This document shows positions 16,416-24,019 of a stretch of 34,063 nt of DNA, piece by piece. The stretch's first letter is position 1. Each line of letters begins with the position of its first letter. The stretch is from Clostridiales bacterium (GTDB taxonomy: Bacteria > Bacillota > Clostridia > Oscillospirales > Acutalibacteraceae): NCBI GenBank assembly GCA_020860025.1, contig JAJBVC010000086.1, forward strand, positions 1 to 34,063, given 5' to 3'. A program made the translations under genes and the position numbers. Below the pieces are notes generated by a model. The model had not been told where the DNA came from. It saw only the letters and a program-made list of their open reading frames with translations, and did no database searches.

Positions 16416-16457
16416 AAAAGAACTGCTTCTCTATAATGAAACAGTTCTTTTGGTTTT
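16416..16457 (+). terminator. Intrinsic terminator of the membrane-protein cluster
   Basis: Perfect 10-bp arms AAAAGAACTG (16416-16425) and CAGTTCTTTT (16442-16451), followed shortly by GGTTTTTAT, lie 19 bp after the stop at 16397. Confidence 0.75.
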
Positions 16458-16485
16458 TATATTGTACCTCACTGAAAAAGTTAAT

Positions 16486-16658
16486 TGTTGAGAATTCGCT
16501 TCCGAGTAAAAGACTTAAAACTACCAAAGGCACTGAGAAACCAGTATCCTCAGCGCCTTTCAAGTGTTCTTAACGTAAATTATGTTGTTGCTAATGATAT
16601 TTAATAAAACAATTTAACCATATAATAATCGGTCATATTTCCGACTGCTTATTCGTCA
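16486..16658 (+). repeat. Variant element B1 of the dispersed family
   Basis: The left end TGTTGAGAA is joined directly to CGCTTCCGAGTAAAAGACTTAAAAC, which matches the core of A-type elements, so the left arm is deleted. The central hairpin has arms AAAGGCACTGAG/CTCAGCGCCTTT. The following stretch (CAAGTGTTCTTAACGTAAATTA and later CATATAATAATC) is shared with B2 (25509-25640) but not with A-type copies. The right end, reverse complemented (TGACGAATAAGCAGTC), matches the A-family end. It overlaps the last codons and stop of the PHP gene. Confidence 0.7.
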
Positions 16659-17536
16659 TCCTGTTTTTTTAGAGCTTCTCGTTCCGCCTTGCGCTGAGCT
16701 CTCTTTTTCTTTGCTTTATATCCCATAAGTTTGTCCAAATGCTCATCGGGCGTTGTGCAAGTTCCGAGCGTAACCGTACTGTTTCCGTAAAATCCGTGGA
16801 AATCGGAACCGCCGGTCATAAGCAGTTTATTTTTCTTACAAATACCGCTGAGAAATTCAATATTCGCTTCTGTTGCTGACGGATGCCAAACCTCGATTCC
16901 GTCAAGGCCCATTTCAATATAAGAATCAATCTCGTCAAAATTATCAAAAAACGCAGGATGGGCAAGAACGGCAATACCGCCGGCGCCATGAACCTCTTCG
17001 ATAACCTCTTTAATATCAGGATATTTTGTAGGTGCAAGCAAATTGGTTTCGCTTTCGGGTGAAAAAAGAGCGTTATATAAATCGCCGAATATTTCCGTAG
17101 TATAGCCTGCGTCAATAAGAGCGTGCATAATATGCTGTTTAAAAAGATTTGTAGAGCCAGAAGCGTGATTTATAATAAATTCGGTTGAAATCGGAAAACG
17201 TGACGCAACCTTGAGCATCATAATCTGACCTGCACGTTTTCTTGCGACAGACGTTCTTTTGCACAGTCCCTCAAGCCTGTCGGGAGTATCGGCAAGGTAA
17301 CACAATATATGCACCTTTTTACCGGCTTCGTTATCAAAAGCCGAAAGCTCCACTCCGGGAATAACGTTAACGCCGTAGCGTTTTCCTATAACTTTACCTC
17401 TTACAGTACCGGCAAGGCAGTCATGGTCTGTTATGGCAATCGTATCAATTCCGCTTTTTTGTGCTATTACTATTAAATCTTCAATACCTACTGAGCCGTC
17501 GCTCAATTTTGTATGGCAATGTAAATCTGCTGCCAT
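16649..17536 (-). CDS. PHP-domain phosphoesterase (TrpH/YciV-like)
   Basis: This 295-residue protein has the PHP metal-site motifs in order: HCHT at residues 6-9 (DLHCHTKLSDGS), TDHD in AITDHDCLAGT, PGVELSA, LAHPAFF and the C-terminal GGSDFHG. The PHP plus short insertion arrangement matches the TrpH/YciV (RNase AM) group, which hydrolyses 3',5'-nucleoside bisphosphates and 5' ends of small RNAs; the exact substrate is inferred. A GGGAGGGG site precedes the ATG at 17536. The C-terminus is a basic Lys/Arg/Glu coil (KAKKKRAQRKAEREALKKQ). The last acidic residues and stop are encoded by the end of element B1, so the natural C-terminus may have been altered by the insertion. Confidence 0.85.
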   Translation of the reverse strand: MAADLHCHTKLSDGSVGIEDLIVIAQKSGIDTIAITDHDCLAGTVRGKVIGKRYGVNVIPGVELSAFDNEAGKKVHILCYLADTPDRLEGLCKRTSVARKRAGQIMMLKVASRFPISTEFIINHASGSTNLFKQHIMHALIDAGYTTEIFGDLYNALFSPESETNLLAPTKYPDIKEVIEEVHGAGGIAVLAHPAFFDNFDEIDSYIEMGLDGIEVWHPSATEANIEFLSGICKKNKLLMTGGSDFHGFYGNSTVTLGTCTTPDEHLDKLMGYKAKKKRAQRKAEREALKKQDDE

Positions 17537-17724
17537 AACAATCCCCTCCCTTTAATAATGTAGAGCAAGTAAAATTTTCCAATAACTTATTTTTAACAAA
17601 ATTAAATATATTTAACGTACAATATATAGTAACATATTATTTCAACTTTTTCAAGTTTAAAGGTGTTTTTTTCAATTTTAGTCTAATAAAAGTGTATAGT
17701 CGATTAAAAAATTTGTTAATTTTT

Positions 17725-18267
17725 TCACATTCTTGACAATATTTGATTTAATTTGGAAACGGGAAGTCCAACTACATTAAAATAATCGCCGTCAATTTTT
17801 TCAACCAAGAGAGAACCCTTGCCCTGGATTCCGTAAGCACCAGCCTTGTCCATCGGCTCGCCGGTTGAAATATAATCGTTAATTTCGCTGTCGCTGAGCT
17901 TGAAAAATTTAACTTTTGTCAAGACGGAAAATGTTTTTGTGCTGCTCGGAGTAATAACGGTCACACCTGTAAAAACGCCATGCTCTCTGCCGCTGAGCAT
18001 TTTTAGCATTGTAAAAGCGTCGCTTTCATCCTTTGGCTTGCCGAGAATTATATTGTCAAGAGCAACAACAGTATCGGCGCCGATTATCGTGTCGGTGTTA
18101 TTTTTAAACGGCTGAGCCTTGATTTTCGAGAGATATTCAACCGCCTTATCAGGCAATATATCTTTTGGCAGAGTTTCATCAACGTCAGCGCTTTTGACTG
18201 TAAAATCATCTGTTATCAGCTTTAGCAATTCTCTTCTTCTTGGTGATTTTGAAGCAAGTATCAGCAT
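17725..18267 (-). CDS. maf: Maf-family nucleotide pyrophosphatase
   Basis: This 180-residue protein matches the Maf family: N-terminal LILASKSPRRRELLKLI, the metal-binding ADVDETLP, the DTIIGADTVVALD strand with catalytic Asp, LGKPKDESDAFTMLKMLSGREH, and C-terminal KAGAYGIQGKGSLLVEKIDGDYFNVVGLPV. Maf proteins hydrolyse canonical or modified NTPs (dTTP/UTP or m7GTP, depending on subgroup) to monophosphates, as a house-cleaning step linked to septum formation. The subgroup cannot be fixed here, though KAGAYGIQG fits the YhdE-like dTTP/UTP type. An AAAGG site precedes the ATG. It is separated from the upstream gene by a structured spacer, so it is probably transcribed on its own or by read-through. 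Confidence 0.93.
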   Translation of the reverse strand: MLILASKSPRRRELLKLITDDFTVKSADVDETLPKDILPDKAVEYLSKIKAQPFKNNTDTIIGADTVVALDNIILGKPKDESDAFTMLKMLSGREHGVFTGVTVITPSSTKTFSVLTKVKFFKLSDSEINDYISTGEPMDKAGAYGIQGKGSLLVEKIDGDYFNVVGLPVSKLNQILSRM

Positions 18268-18310
18268 TATAATCGAGCCTTTCGTTTTATGTTTTTTTAA
18301 AATTTAATCG

Positions 18311-18353
18311 AGGGCTTTGCCCGAACATCAACATTTGTCAAGGGCGAAGCCCG
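18311..18353. other. Inverted repeat of GGGC-boxed hairpins
   Basis: GGGCTTTGCCC and GGGCGAAGCCC lie 19 bp apart. Each can fold alone, and together they pair with one G-U wobble on the plus-strand RNA (a C/A mismatch on the minus-strand RNA). They are part of the structured spacer between maf and the U32 gene. Confidence 0.5.
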
Positions 18354-18384
18354 CTTAGGTGGGAGATTATGACTCCCGCCTAAG
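18354..18384. terminator. Strong hairpin between U32 gene and maf
   Basis: Twelve-bp arms CTTAGGTGGGAG and CTCCCGCCTAAG with a 7-base loop, followed on plus by an A-run. The single non-Watson-Crick position is G-U on the plus-strand RNA but C/A on the minus-strand RNA. No T-run follows on plus, so a terminator role is only one option. Confidence 0.5.
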
Positions 18385-18386
18385 AA

Positions 18387-18489
18387 AAAAGATGAAACCC
18401 GCTTCTCTCCTCTCGGTTCGGCGGTGCTTCTGCCTTTGGCAGAGGTATCCACCGGACACCCGCACCCTATAAAAGCGGGGACATCTTTT
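18387..18489. ncRNA. Candidate structured RNA, about 103 nt
   Basis: An outer stem joins AAAAGATG (18387-18394) with CATCTTTT (18482-18489), continues through a small internal loop into CCCGCTT/AAGCGGG, and encloses an inner arm CGGTG/CACCG capped by CTGCC-TTT-GGCAG. On the minus strand the outer stem is followed by a six-T run, so it could end the U32 transcript. It does not match any RNA family I can name from sequence. GC content is far above that of the surrounding spacers. Whether it is a terminator, a regulatory leader for maf or an independent RNA is open. Confidence 0.4.
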
Positions 18490-18504
18490 CAAATGTTATT
18501 TTCT

Positions 18505-20499
18505 TCAGGTTCCTCTTTGGTACAGTCCTCTTGTGTATAAGAATGGCGCTTTTTCGCCTTTGCTGCAAAGGTCGATTATATCCATCACCTCGCCGACAGT
18601 TTCTGTTGAAAAATAGAAATGAGCAAAATCAGTATGTACCTCGTTCATTCGATCAAGCATATAAATCGGCACGCTGTTAAGCACCTCTGAACAAGGATAA
18701 TCGTTGCAAACCACAGGAAATTCATATCCCTTTCTGTCTGTAAGCGCACCGTTTCCGCCACATTCAAAGCAGCCTATATCATTTTTAACAGGGCAGTTTC
18801 TTGTCAGCATAAGCGGTACTCTGCCGTAAACTATAATGCCGGTGTCGTCGGCATTTATTTCATTCGCTTTATCAAGCGTCAGCTCAAACGATAAAATCGG
18901 CGAGTTGATTTGCCTTGCGCTTTCGCTGTTATAGATATTAAGACCAAAATCGCCGTACACATTAAAGCCAAGTTCACGTGCAAGCCTGTATGAGCCGATA
19001 TTGCCGCAAAGGGCATTTTTAACACCGGCCCTTTTGAGTTTCAAGAGCCTGCTTGTTATCTTTTCCTCCATACCGAAAAGTCCTCTCGGCAGAGTGACAC
19101 CCGCACGGTTATCAACAAAATCCTCAAGACTTGAGCTTATCGGAATAAAAACTCGCTCAAACGGATGTTTGTCGGGAATTTGCTGTGCGCTGAGAAAAGA
19201 GGCTGTAAGATACGGCTTTGAAATTTTTATTCTGTGCATTATCGGTCTGAACGGCTTTGAAACGACTTGTACTTTTTCGGTCGCTTCGATTTGAGCCACC
19301 GCACGACGGCGAAGCTCATTGATTTTGGAAACAGGCAAAATCAACCCCTCGTCAAGAGAAATTTCTATATCTTGTGGATAAAACTGCGTACCGCCTAATT
19401 TTGAAAGTCTTTGCCTTAAGCTCTCGGCTGTCATAAGCTTGTTAATCGCCTTTTCAGGCACGTCACCGACAACCGTAACAGTTTTATTAAGCGCCGTTGC
19501 CGTTAAAGAACACGGCCGGCCGTTTTTGCAGACAAATTTCATATCAATAGGCAAAAGCGGATTTTCGTTATCATAGTTATGACTGATTTCTTTAAGAACG
19601 TCAGCGGCTTTGATGACATCCTCTTTTTGACGTATGCCGAACATATCCCTGCCGAGCTTTGCATTAAGATAACCATTTGTAAAACCGCTTCGTGAAAAAA
19701 CGCTTCTCAGCGTAAGCTCATCGGCAGAATTAAAGTTTCCGTCAATAGCTTTTTTAACCGCAGTTACTGCGGCGCTTACATATTCGGGACGCTTCATTCT
19801 GCCCTCGATTTTTAGACTTGTTATGCCGTCAAGTCGGTCAAGCTCGCTTATTATGCTCAAATCCTTTAAGGATAATGCGTTTTTATTATCACCGCCTGCC
19901 GTAAACGGAAGCCTGCACGGCTGAGCGCACAAGCCTCTGTTGCCGCTTCTGCCACCTATCATTGAAGAAAGATAACACTGCCCCGACACAGACATACAAA
20001 GAGCGCCATGAACGAATAATTCGAGTTCCATGTCGGTTTTATTTCTGATTTGAGCTATCTCCTCAAGGCTCATTTCCCTTGGAAGAACAATACGTGAAAA
20101 GCCCATTTCCTTTGCCTGCTGCACTCCCATAGGCGTCATAATACTCATTTGAGTTGAGGCGTGTATTCTTGCGTTTTCAAAACACTCCCTTATCATTTTT
20201 GCCACGCCTAAATCCTGAACGATAAAAGCGTCTACACCTGCACCGAGCGCATTTTCCACAGTCTTATATGCCAACGGCATTTCCTCATCGGATACAAGGA
20301 TATTAAGCGTTAAATAAACCTTAACGCCTCTTTGATGGCAGTATTCAACCGCCATCTTAAGTTCATCATCATTAAAATTGCCGGCATTGCGACGAGCATT
20401 GAACAGCTTACCGCCAAGATAAACTGCGTTTGCACCGCTTCGCACACCGGCAATCAGTGACTCCATACCACCGGCAGGAGCCAAAATTTCAAATTTCAT
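18505..20499 (-). CDS. Peptidase U32 family protein (RlhA/YrrO-like)
   Basis: This 664-residue protein begins with the U32 signature LAPAGGMESLIAGVRSGANAVYLGG, has the TIM-barrel motifs LTLNILVSDEEM and RIHASTQMSIM, and the diagnostic ELELFVHGALCMSVSGQCYLSS followed by NRGLCAQPCR. The four Cys of this region hold an Fe-S cluster in RlhA-type proteins, which hydroxylate 23S rRNA with prephenate-derived chemistry. The C-terminal half corresponds to the long U32 form with a repeated barrel and a second Cys-rich patch (NCPVKNDIGCFECGG, then CNDYPC). The exact product (rRNA or tRNA hydroxylation versus protease) cannot be decided here. It starts 15 bp after zapA and shares its operon. Confidence 0.88.
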   Translation of the reverse strand: MKFEILAPAGGMESLIAGVRSGANAVYLGGKLFNARRNAGNFNDDELKMAVEYCHQRGVKVYLTLNILVSDEEMPLAYKTVENALGAGVDAFIVQDLGVAKMIRECFENARIHASTQMSIMTPMGVQQAKEMGFSRIVLPREMSLEEIAQIRNKTDMELELFVHGALCMSVSGQCYLSSMIGGRSGNRGLCAQPCRLPFTAGGDNKNALSLKDLSIISELDRLDGITSLKIEGRMKRPEYVSAAVTAVKKAIDGNFNSADELTLRSVFSRSGFTNGYLNAKLGRDMFGIRQKEDVIKAADVLKEISHNYDNENPLLPIDMKFVCKNGRPCSLTATALNKTVTVVGDVPEKAINKLMTAESLRQRLSKLGGTQFYPQDIEISLDEGLILPVSKINELRRRAVAQIEATEKVQVVSKPFRPIMHRIKISKPYLTASFLSAQQIPDKHPFERVFIPISSSLEDFVDNRAGVTLPRGLFGMEEKITSRLLKLKRAGVKNALCGNIGSYRLARELGFNVYGDFGLNIYNSESARQINSPILSFELTLDKANEINADDTGIIVYGRVPLMLTRNCPVKNDIGCFECGGNGALTDRKGYEFPVVCNDYPCSEVLNSVPIYMLDRMNEVHTDFAHFYFSTETVGEVMDIIDLCSKGEKAPFLYTRGLYQRGT

Positions 20500-20514
20500 A
20501 CGAGTTAAAAATCC

Positions 20515-20865
20515 TTACTTTTCCGCAAGCTTGTTTCTTAAATCGGAAATTTCTCTGTTAAGCCGTTCAACCTCACGTCTTGCGACGTCAACCTCCATAC
20601 GAGCCCTTGCGCTGTCCTCAAGATAATCTTTAATCTGAGCACGAAGATTGTCGGCTGAAGCAGTCGCTTTTTTACAAGCGTCAGCCTCGTCAAGAGCAAC
20701 AAGCACAGCAGCCTGAGTTGTTGACAAAGTGGGATTTGCATTACAGATAAGCTTCATCTCGCCTGAAATCGTTTCGGCAAGATTTTCAACATATTCCGGG
20801 TCGTCCTCTGTAACGATTGTATAGCTTGAACCGCAGATTTTTACCTGTACCTTATTTTTGTTCAT
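20515..20865 (-). CDS. zapA: Cell division protein ZapA
   Basis: This 116-residue protein shows the ZapA head (KVQVKICGSSYTIVTEDDPEYVENLAETI) and a long C-terminal coiled coil (ARARMEVDVARREVERLNREISDLRNKL). ZapA binds FtsZ and bundles protofilaments at the division septum. An in-frame ATG at 20901 would begin at or before the expected transcription start, whereas the ATG at 20865 has AAGGTG upstream and matches the family start, so 20865 was chosen. The neighbouring U32 gene follows after 15 bp, an association seen in other Clostridia. Confidence 0.88.
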   Translation of the reverse strand: MNKNKVQVKICGSSYTIVTEDDPEYVENLAETISGEMKLICNANPTLSTTQAAVLVALDEADACKKATASADNLRAQIKDYLEDSARARMEVDVARREVERLNREISDLRNKLAEK

Positions 20866-20910
20866 TTCGTTCACCTTCAACAGTAATTGACATTTTTCCA
20901 CTTATCTATA

Positions 20911-20939
20911 AGTATATCAATAAAATATAGAATTGTCAA
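20911..20939 (-). promoter_or_regulatory. Promoter of the zapA-U32 operon
   Basis: A consensus -35 TTGACA (20934-20939) and -10 TATACT (20911-20916) with a 17-bp spacer on the minus strand. Transcription should begin near 20904, which favours the start codon at 20865. Confidence 0.75.
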
Positions 20940-20977
20940 TCAATTAGCAACTACTGAAATAATTAAATTTTGGAATT

Positions 20978-21706
20978 TTAAGAGAGTGACAATTCATTTT
21001 TTATGTAGTCGCAGTAAAGCTTAATTATATCTATATCTGTTTTTGCATATACGGTTCTTGCGCCGACAGTATCCTCAATCTCGTTAAAAACAAGCCTGCC
21101 CCGATGAAAGATAAAATCAAAGCCCGCCCAGTCACACCGCACAGTATCAATAACGGACTGTACAAATTCTCTTTCCTCTTTTGTGAGATTATAAATCTCG
21201 GCATCGCCGCCAAGGCAAAAGTTTGAACGAAAATCATTATCGCTTTTTCTGAGGACAGCCGTTACAATCCTGCCGCCTATAGCCCAGACACGGACATCTC
21301 TGCCGGGTGTATCGCAAGGCTCTTGATAAACATAGCCGCTTTGGAATTTCTCGCTCGTTTTAAGCATAACGACATCTTTGCCGCCGCTGCCGTCAACAGG
21401 CTTTTTTACCACAGGCACCTTTGTATACCTTGTCGGCATAATCGGTATCGACCTTTTTTCCATAAAATCGTAGCAAAGCTGTTTGTCATTTGCAAGACGT
21501 GAGAGCGATGACGAATTGAAAACTCTTATTCCTTTTCCTTCAAAAAATTCTCCCACGTGGTAATCGTTAGTTCTATTAATTACGAAGTCCGCCTCGCCAC
21601 AAAAGCCTTTTTCCTTTAGCGTTACGTCAAGATTTTCTTTAAACTTTTCTATTGCGAATAAATTTTTTTCAATTTTTTCTTTAGGATAAATCAGAACACC
21701 CGACAT
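20978..21706 (-). CDS. ATP-grasp ligase, second of a coupled pair
   Basis: This 242-residue protein has the ATP-grasp core: VKKPVDGSGGKDVVML (Lys and Gly-rich loop), YVYQEPCDTPGRDVRVWAIGGR and the metal site region LVFNEIEDTVGARTVY. It is related to RimK/YheC-like ligases that join a carboxylate to an amine or thiol through an acyl-phosphate. The ATG at 21706 overlaps the stop of the preceding ATP-grasp gene by one base (TAATG) with an AAGGAG site, so translation is coupled; an earlier in-frame ATG at 21805 would overlap the upstream gene by 100 bp and has no good site. In the metal-site region the final residues read EIEDT, while its partner has EVNSN. The substrate is unknown. Confidence 0.8.
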   Translation of the reverse strand: MSGVLIYPKEKIEKNLFAIEKFKENLDVTLKEKGFCGEADFVINRTNDYHVGEFFEGKGIRVFNSSSLSRLANDKQLCYDFMEKRSIPIMPTRYTKVPVVKKPVDGSGGKDVVMLKTSEKFQSGYVYQEPCDTPGRDVRVWAIGGRIVTAVLRKSDNDFRSNFCLGGDAEIYNLTKEEREFVQSVIDTVRCDWAGFDFIFHRGRLVFNEIEDTVGARTVYAKTDIDIIKLYCDYIKNELSLS

Positions 21707-22521
21707 TAAATTTTCTCCTTTATAGTACTGAAAATCAGCGGAGCAATATCTTTTCCTGTTGCCTGCATAATATTCATAATATGAGCGTTTGAATTTACCT
21801 CGCACACAATATTTCCCTCAAGAATATCAACTCCGCCGAACGTCAGCGAAAGAGCGTCGCAGGCTTTTAAAGCCGTATCAATTATCTTTTTGTCGGGGTT
21901 AAAAGGCGTCATAATACCGCCGTTTGTAACATTTGAGCGAAAATCGTTTTTATTTTCCCTCATAACCGCCGAAACGCACTGTCCATCGATTACCTCAACT
22001 CTTATGTCACGTCCTGCGCTTTTTTCAATAAACCGCTGAAGAATAAACGGCTTTTCGCTTATATGAGAAATAATTTCATCAACAGTACGGCACAAGTAAA
22101 CCTGAGCGCCGAACGAACCGAAACATTCTTTAAAAACGAGTGGCAGCCCTAAAACCTCGACCGCCTTAAAAACGAACTCGCTCATATCCGATTTAAAGAA
22201 GCTTTTAGGCGCAATAAGCGTTTTCGGCTGAGGAACAACGTCCAAAAGTTCAATGTACGTTCTCGCCTTATCGTCGCATTTTTCAATAGAATCGGCACTG
22301 TTGAATACGGGAATACCGTAACGCTCAAGCATTCTCGCAAGGTTAATGTCTTTGTCCCAAAACAAAACAAAATCGGTGCTGACGCTTTCTCCGGCAAGCT
22401 CAAGATTCGTTTTAACCGTGAGGTTAATATTCATTTTTTCAGCCGTTTTTTTCAAGTGGCTGTGCAAAGCATCGTACTTTTCACCTTTTAAAAAGTGATT
22501 TTTTACCAAAATTCCGTTCAT
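21706..22521 (-). CDS. ATP-grasp ligase (RimK-like), first of a coupled pair
   Basis: This 271-residue protein has an N-terminal preATP-grasp-like part (STDFVLFWDKDINLARMLERYGIPVFN), the ATP-binding LPLVFKECFGSFGAQVYLC, then PFILQRFIEKSAGRDIRVEVIDG, and the metal site GNIVCEVNSNAH (Glu and Asn). It is clearly paralogous to the next gene, with similar DFRSN elements (NKNDFRSNVTNGG against DNDFRSNFCLGG). Such ligases add amino acids to peptides, cofactors or ribosomal protein S6, but no peptide precursor or S6 gene is near. A GGAGA site precedes the ATG, and a divergent promoter region is shared with the purH-like gene. Confidence 0.85.
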   Translation of the reverse strand: MNGILVKNHFLKGEKYDALHSHLKKTAEKMNINLTVKTNLELAGESVSTDFVLFWDKDINLARMLERYGIPVFNSADSIEKCDDKARTYIELLDVVPQPKTLIAPKSFFKSDMSEFVFKAVEVLGLPLVFKECFGSFGAQVYLCRTVDEIISHISEKPFILQRFIEKSAGRDIRVEVIDGQCVSAVMRENKNDFRSNVTNGGIMTPFNPDKKIIDTALKACDALSLTFGGVDILEGNIVCEVNSNAHIMNIMQATGKDIAPLIFSTIKEKI

Positions 22522-22542
22522 TTTCTTATCTCCAATGAAAGT

Positions 22543-22571
22543 ATTGTAACATTCTGCCTTGCATTTTTCAA
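22543..22571 (-). promoter_or_regulatory. Promoter of the ATP-grasp pair
   Basis: -35 TTGAAA (22566-22571) and -10 TACAAT (22543-22548) on the minus strand, 17-bp spacing. Its -35 box lies one base from the -35 box of the divergent plus-strand promoter. Confidence 0.65.
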
Positions 22572-22587
22572 TCTAATAGTATAAAAT
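22559..22587 (+). promoter_or_regulatory. Promoter of the AICAR formyltransferase gene
   Basis: -35 TTGCAT (22559-22564) and -10 TAAAAT (22582-22587), 17-bp spacing, leaving a leader of about 95 bases. Confidence 0.6.
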
Positions 22588-22608
22588 GTTTTTATATAAT
22601 ATTAGATT
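22570..22608. promoter_or_regulatory. Inverted repeat over the divergent promoters, possible operator
   Basis: Perfect 9-bp arms AATCTAATA (22570-22578) and TATTAGATT (22600-22608) bracket the plus-strand -10 box, and the left arm touches the minus-strand -35 box. A repressor bound here could control both directions. The identity of such a regulator is not known. Confidence 0.4.
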
Positions 22609-22690
22609 AGTAATTACCTTTAACCGTACCTGAGCGCATCAGACGGTTAATGATTTACAATTTTGTAGTTGGAAAGGCTATGGTGATTTT

Positions 22691-23866
22691 ATGACAGAGT
22701 ATAAACTTAAATACGGCTGTAACCCAAATCAAAATCCTGCAAGAATTCATATGGACGGCAAGGAGCTTCCGTTTACCGTATTAAACGGTGCGGCAGGATA
22801 TATCAATCTTCTTGATGCATTCAATTCATGGCAGCTTGTAAAAGAGCTTAAAGTGGCGACAGGATTGCCGTCGGCGGCGTCGTTTAAACATGTTTCTCCG
22901 GCAGGAGCGGCGGTTGCAAAAGAGCTTGATGAAAAAGAGCGTAAGGTTTATATGGTACCGAGCGACCTTGAACTTTCACCTATTGCGCAGGCTTACGTTC
23001 GTGCAAGAGGATGTGACAGAGTATCTTCATTCGGCGATTTTGCCGCACTCAGTGACGAATGTGACGCTTCTGTTGCAAAATTTCTTGTAAAAGAGGTCAG
23101 CGACGGAATTATTGCTCCGTCATATACAGATGAAGCTCTTGAAATTTTAAAATCAAAAAGACGTGGCAACTACCTGATAATTCAGATGGATGAAAGCTAT
23201 GTTCCCGACGCTACCGAAACAAAACAGGTTTTCGGAATTAAATTTGAGCAGAAAAGAAACGATTCCATTATGACTATGGACTTGTTCAACGATATGCCGA
23301 CGGATATTAAAGAAATACCCGAAATAGCAAAAATCGACCTGCTAATTTCACTCATAACTTTAAAATACACACAGTCAAATTCCGTATGCTTTGCCATGGG
23401 CGGTCAGACAATCGGCGTCGGCGCAGGTCAGCAAAGCCGTATTGCCTGCACAAGGCTCGCCGGAAGCAAGGCTGATAATCTTTGGCTTCGTCACAATGAA
23501 AAAGTGCTTAACCTGCCCTTTATTGACGGAATAAGAAAATGCGACGCCGACAATGCTATCGACCTTTACATATCCGATGAATATGAAGATTTGCTTAAAG
23601 ACGGTGTATGGCAGAGATATTTTACTGAATGTCCCGCTCCTTTCACTAAAGAAGAAAAAGCTCAGTGGCACGAAAAAATGACTAATGTGGCTCTCGGCTC
23701 GGATGCGTTCTTCCCGTTTGAGGATAATATTGAGCGTGCCGCACGTTCGGGCGTTAAATATATAGCACAACCCGGAGGTTCAGTAAGGGATCAGGCTGTT
23801 ATTGACTGCTGCAACGATTTGGGAATAGCGATGACCATGACCGGAATCCGCCTTTTCCACCACTAA
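22691..23866 (+). CDS. Stand-alone AICAR formyltransferase (purH C-terminal-type)
   Basis: This 391-residue protein matches the AICAR transformylase half of PurH: NPNQNPARI, LPFTVLNGAAGYINLLDAFNSWQLV, the catalytic AASFKHVSPAGAAV (Lys-His pair), GGQTIGVGAGQQSRIACTRLAGSKAD, DAFFPFEDNIERAARSGVKYIAQPGGSVRDQ and the terminal MTGIRLFHH. It transfers a formyl group from 10-formyl-THF to AICAR, the ninth step of purine synthesis. The N-terminal IMP cyclohydrolase domain of bifunctional PurH (about 525 residues) is absent, so IMP cyclohydrolase must be encoded elsewhere. No other purine gene is in the window. A GGTGA site precedes the ATG. Confidence 0.92.
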   Translation: MTEYKLKYGCNPNQNPARIHMDGKELPFTVLNGAAGYINLLDAFNSWQLVKELKVATGLPSAASFKHVSPAGAAVAKELDEKERKVYMVPSDLELSPIAQAYVRARGCDRVSSFGDFAALSDECDASVAKFLVKEVSDGIIAPSYTDEALEILKSKRRGNYLIIQMDESYVPDATETKQVFGIKFEQKRNDSIMTMDLFNDMPTDIKEIPEIAKIDLLISLITLKYTQSNSVCFAMGGQTIGVGAGQQSRIACTRLAGSKADNLWLRHNEKVLNLPFIDGIRKCDADNAIDLYISDEYEDLLKDGVWQRYFTECPAPFTKEEKAQWHEKMTNVALGSDAFFPFEDNIERAARSGVKYIAQPGGSVRDQAVIDCCNDLGIAMTMTGIRLFHH

Positions 23867-23872
23867 TCCGTT

Positions 23873-23945
23873 CATAAGCAATCAGAAACCAACAAAGCGG
23901 TGCATTAGTGTTGCTCTCAAAACGCTAATTCTGACTGCTTTCGGA
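23873..23945 (-). repeat. Deleted remnant A4 of the dispersed element
   Basis: The two ends CATAAGCAATCAGAA and (reverse complement) CGAAAGCAGTCAGAATTAG survive with little between them: about 73 bp instead of 225 or more. TCAAAACGCTAATTCTGAC near the right end matches the left arm of full copies. It lies just after the AICAR formyltransferase stop. The match is short, so this is less certain than the full copies. Confidence 0.5.
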
Positions 23946-24019
23946 AAGATACAACAGCCAATTATAGCGTATAAATTCGCTAAACATCAGACATCCGCTT
24001 GAATTATGAGAGGAAAACT

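Noticed and set aside
22588..22690. Purine or ZTP riboswitch in the leader of the AICAR formyltransferase gene
   Set aside because: No conserved core sequence or pseudoknot pattern of either family could be found in the leader.
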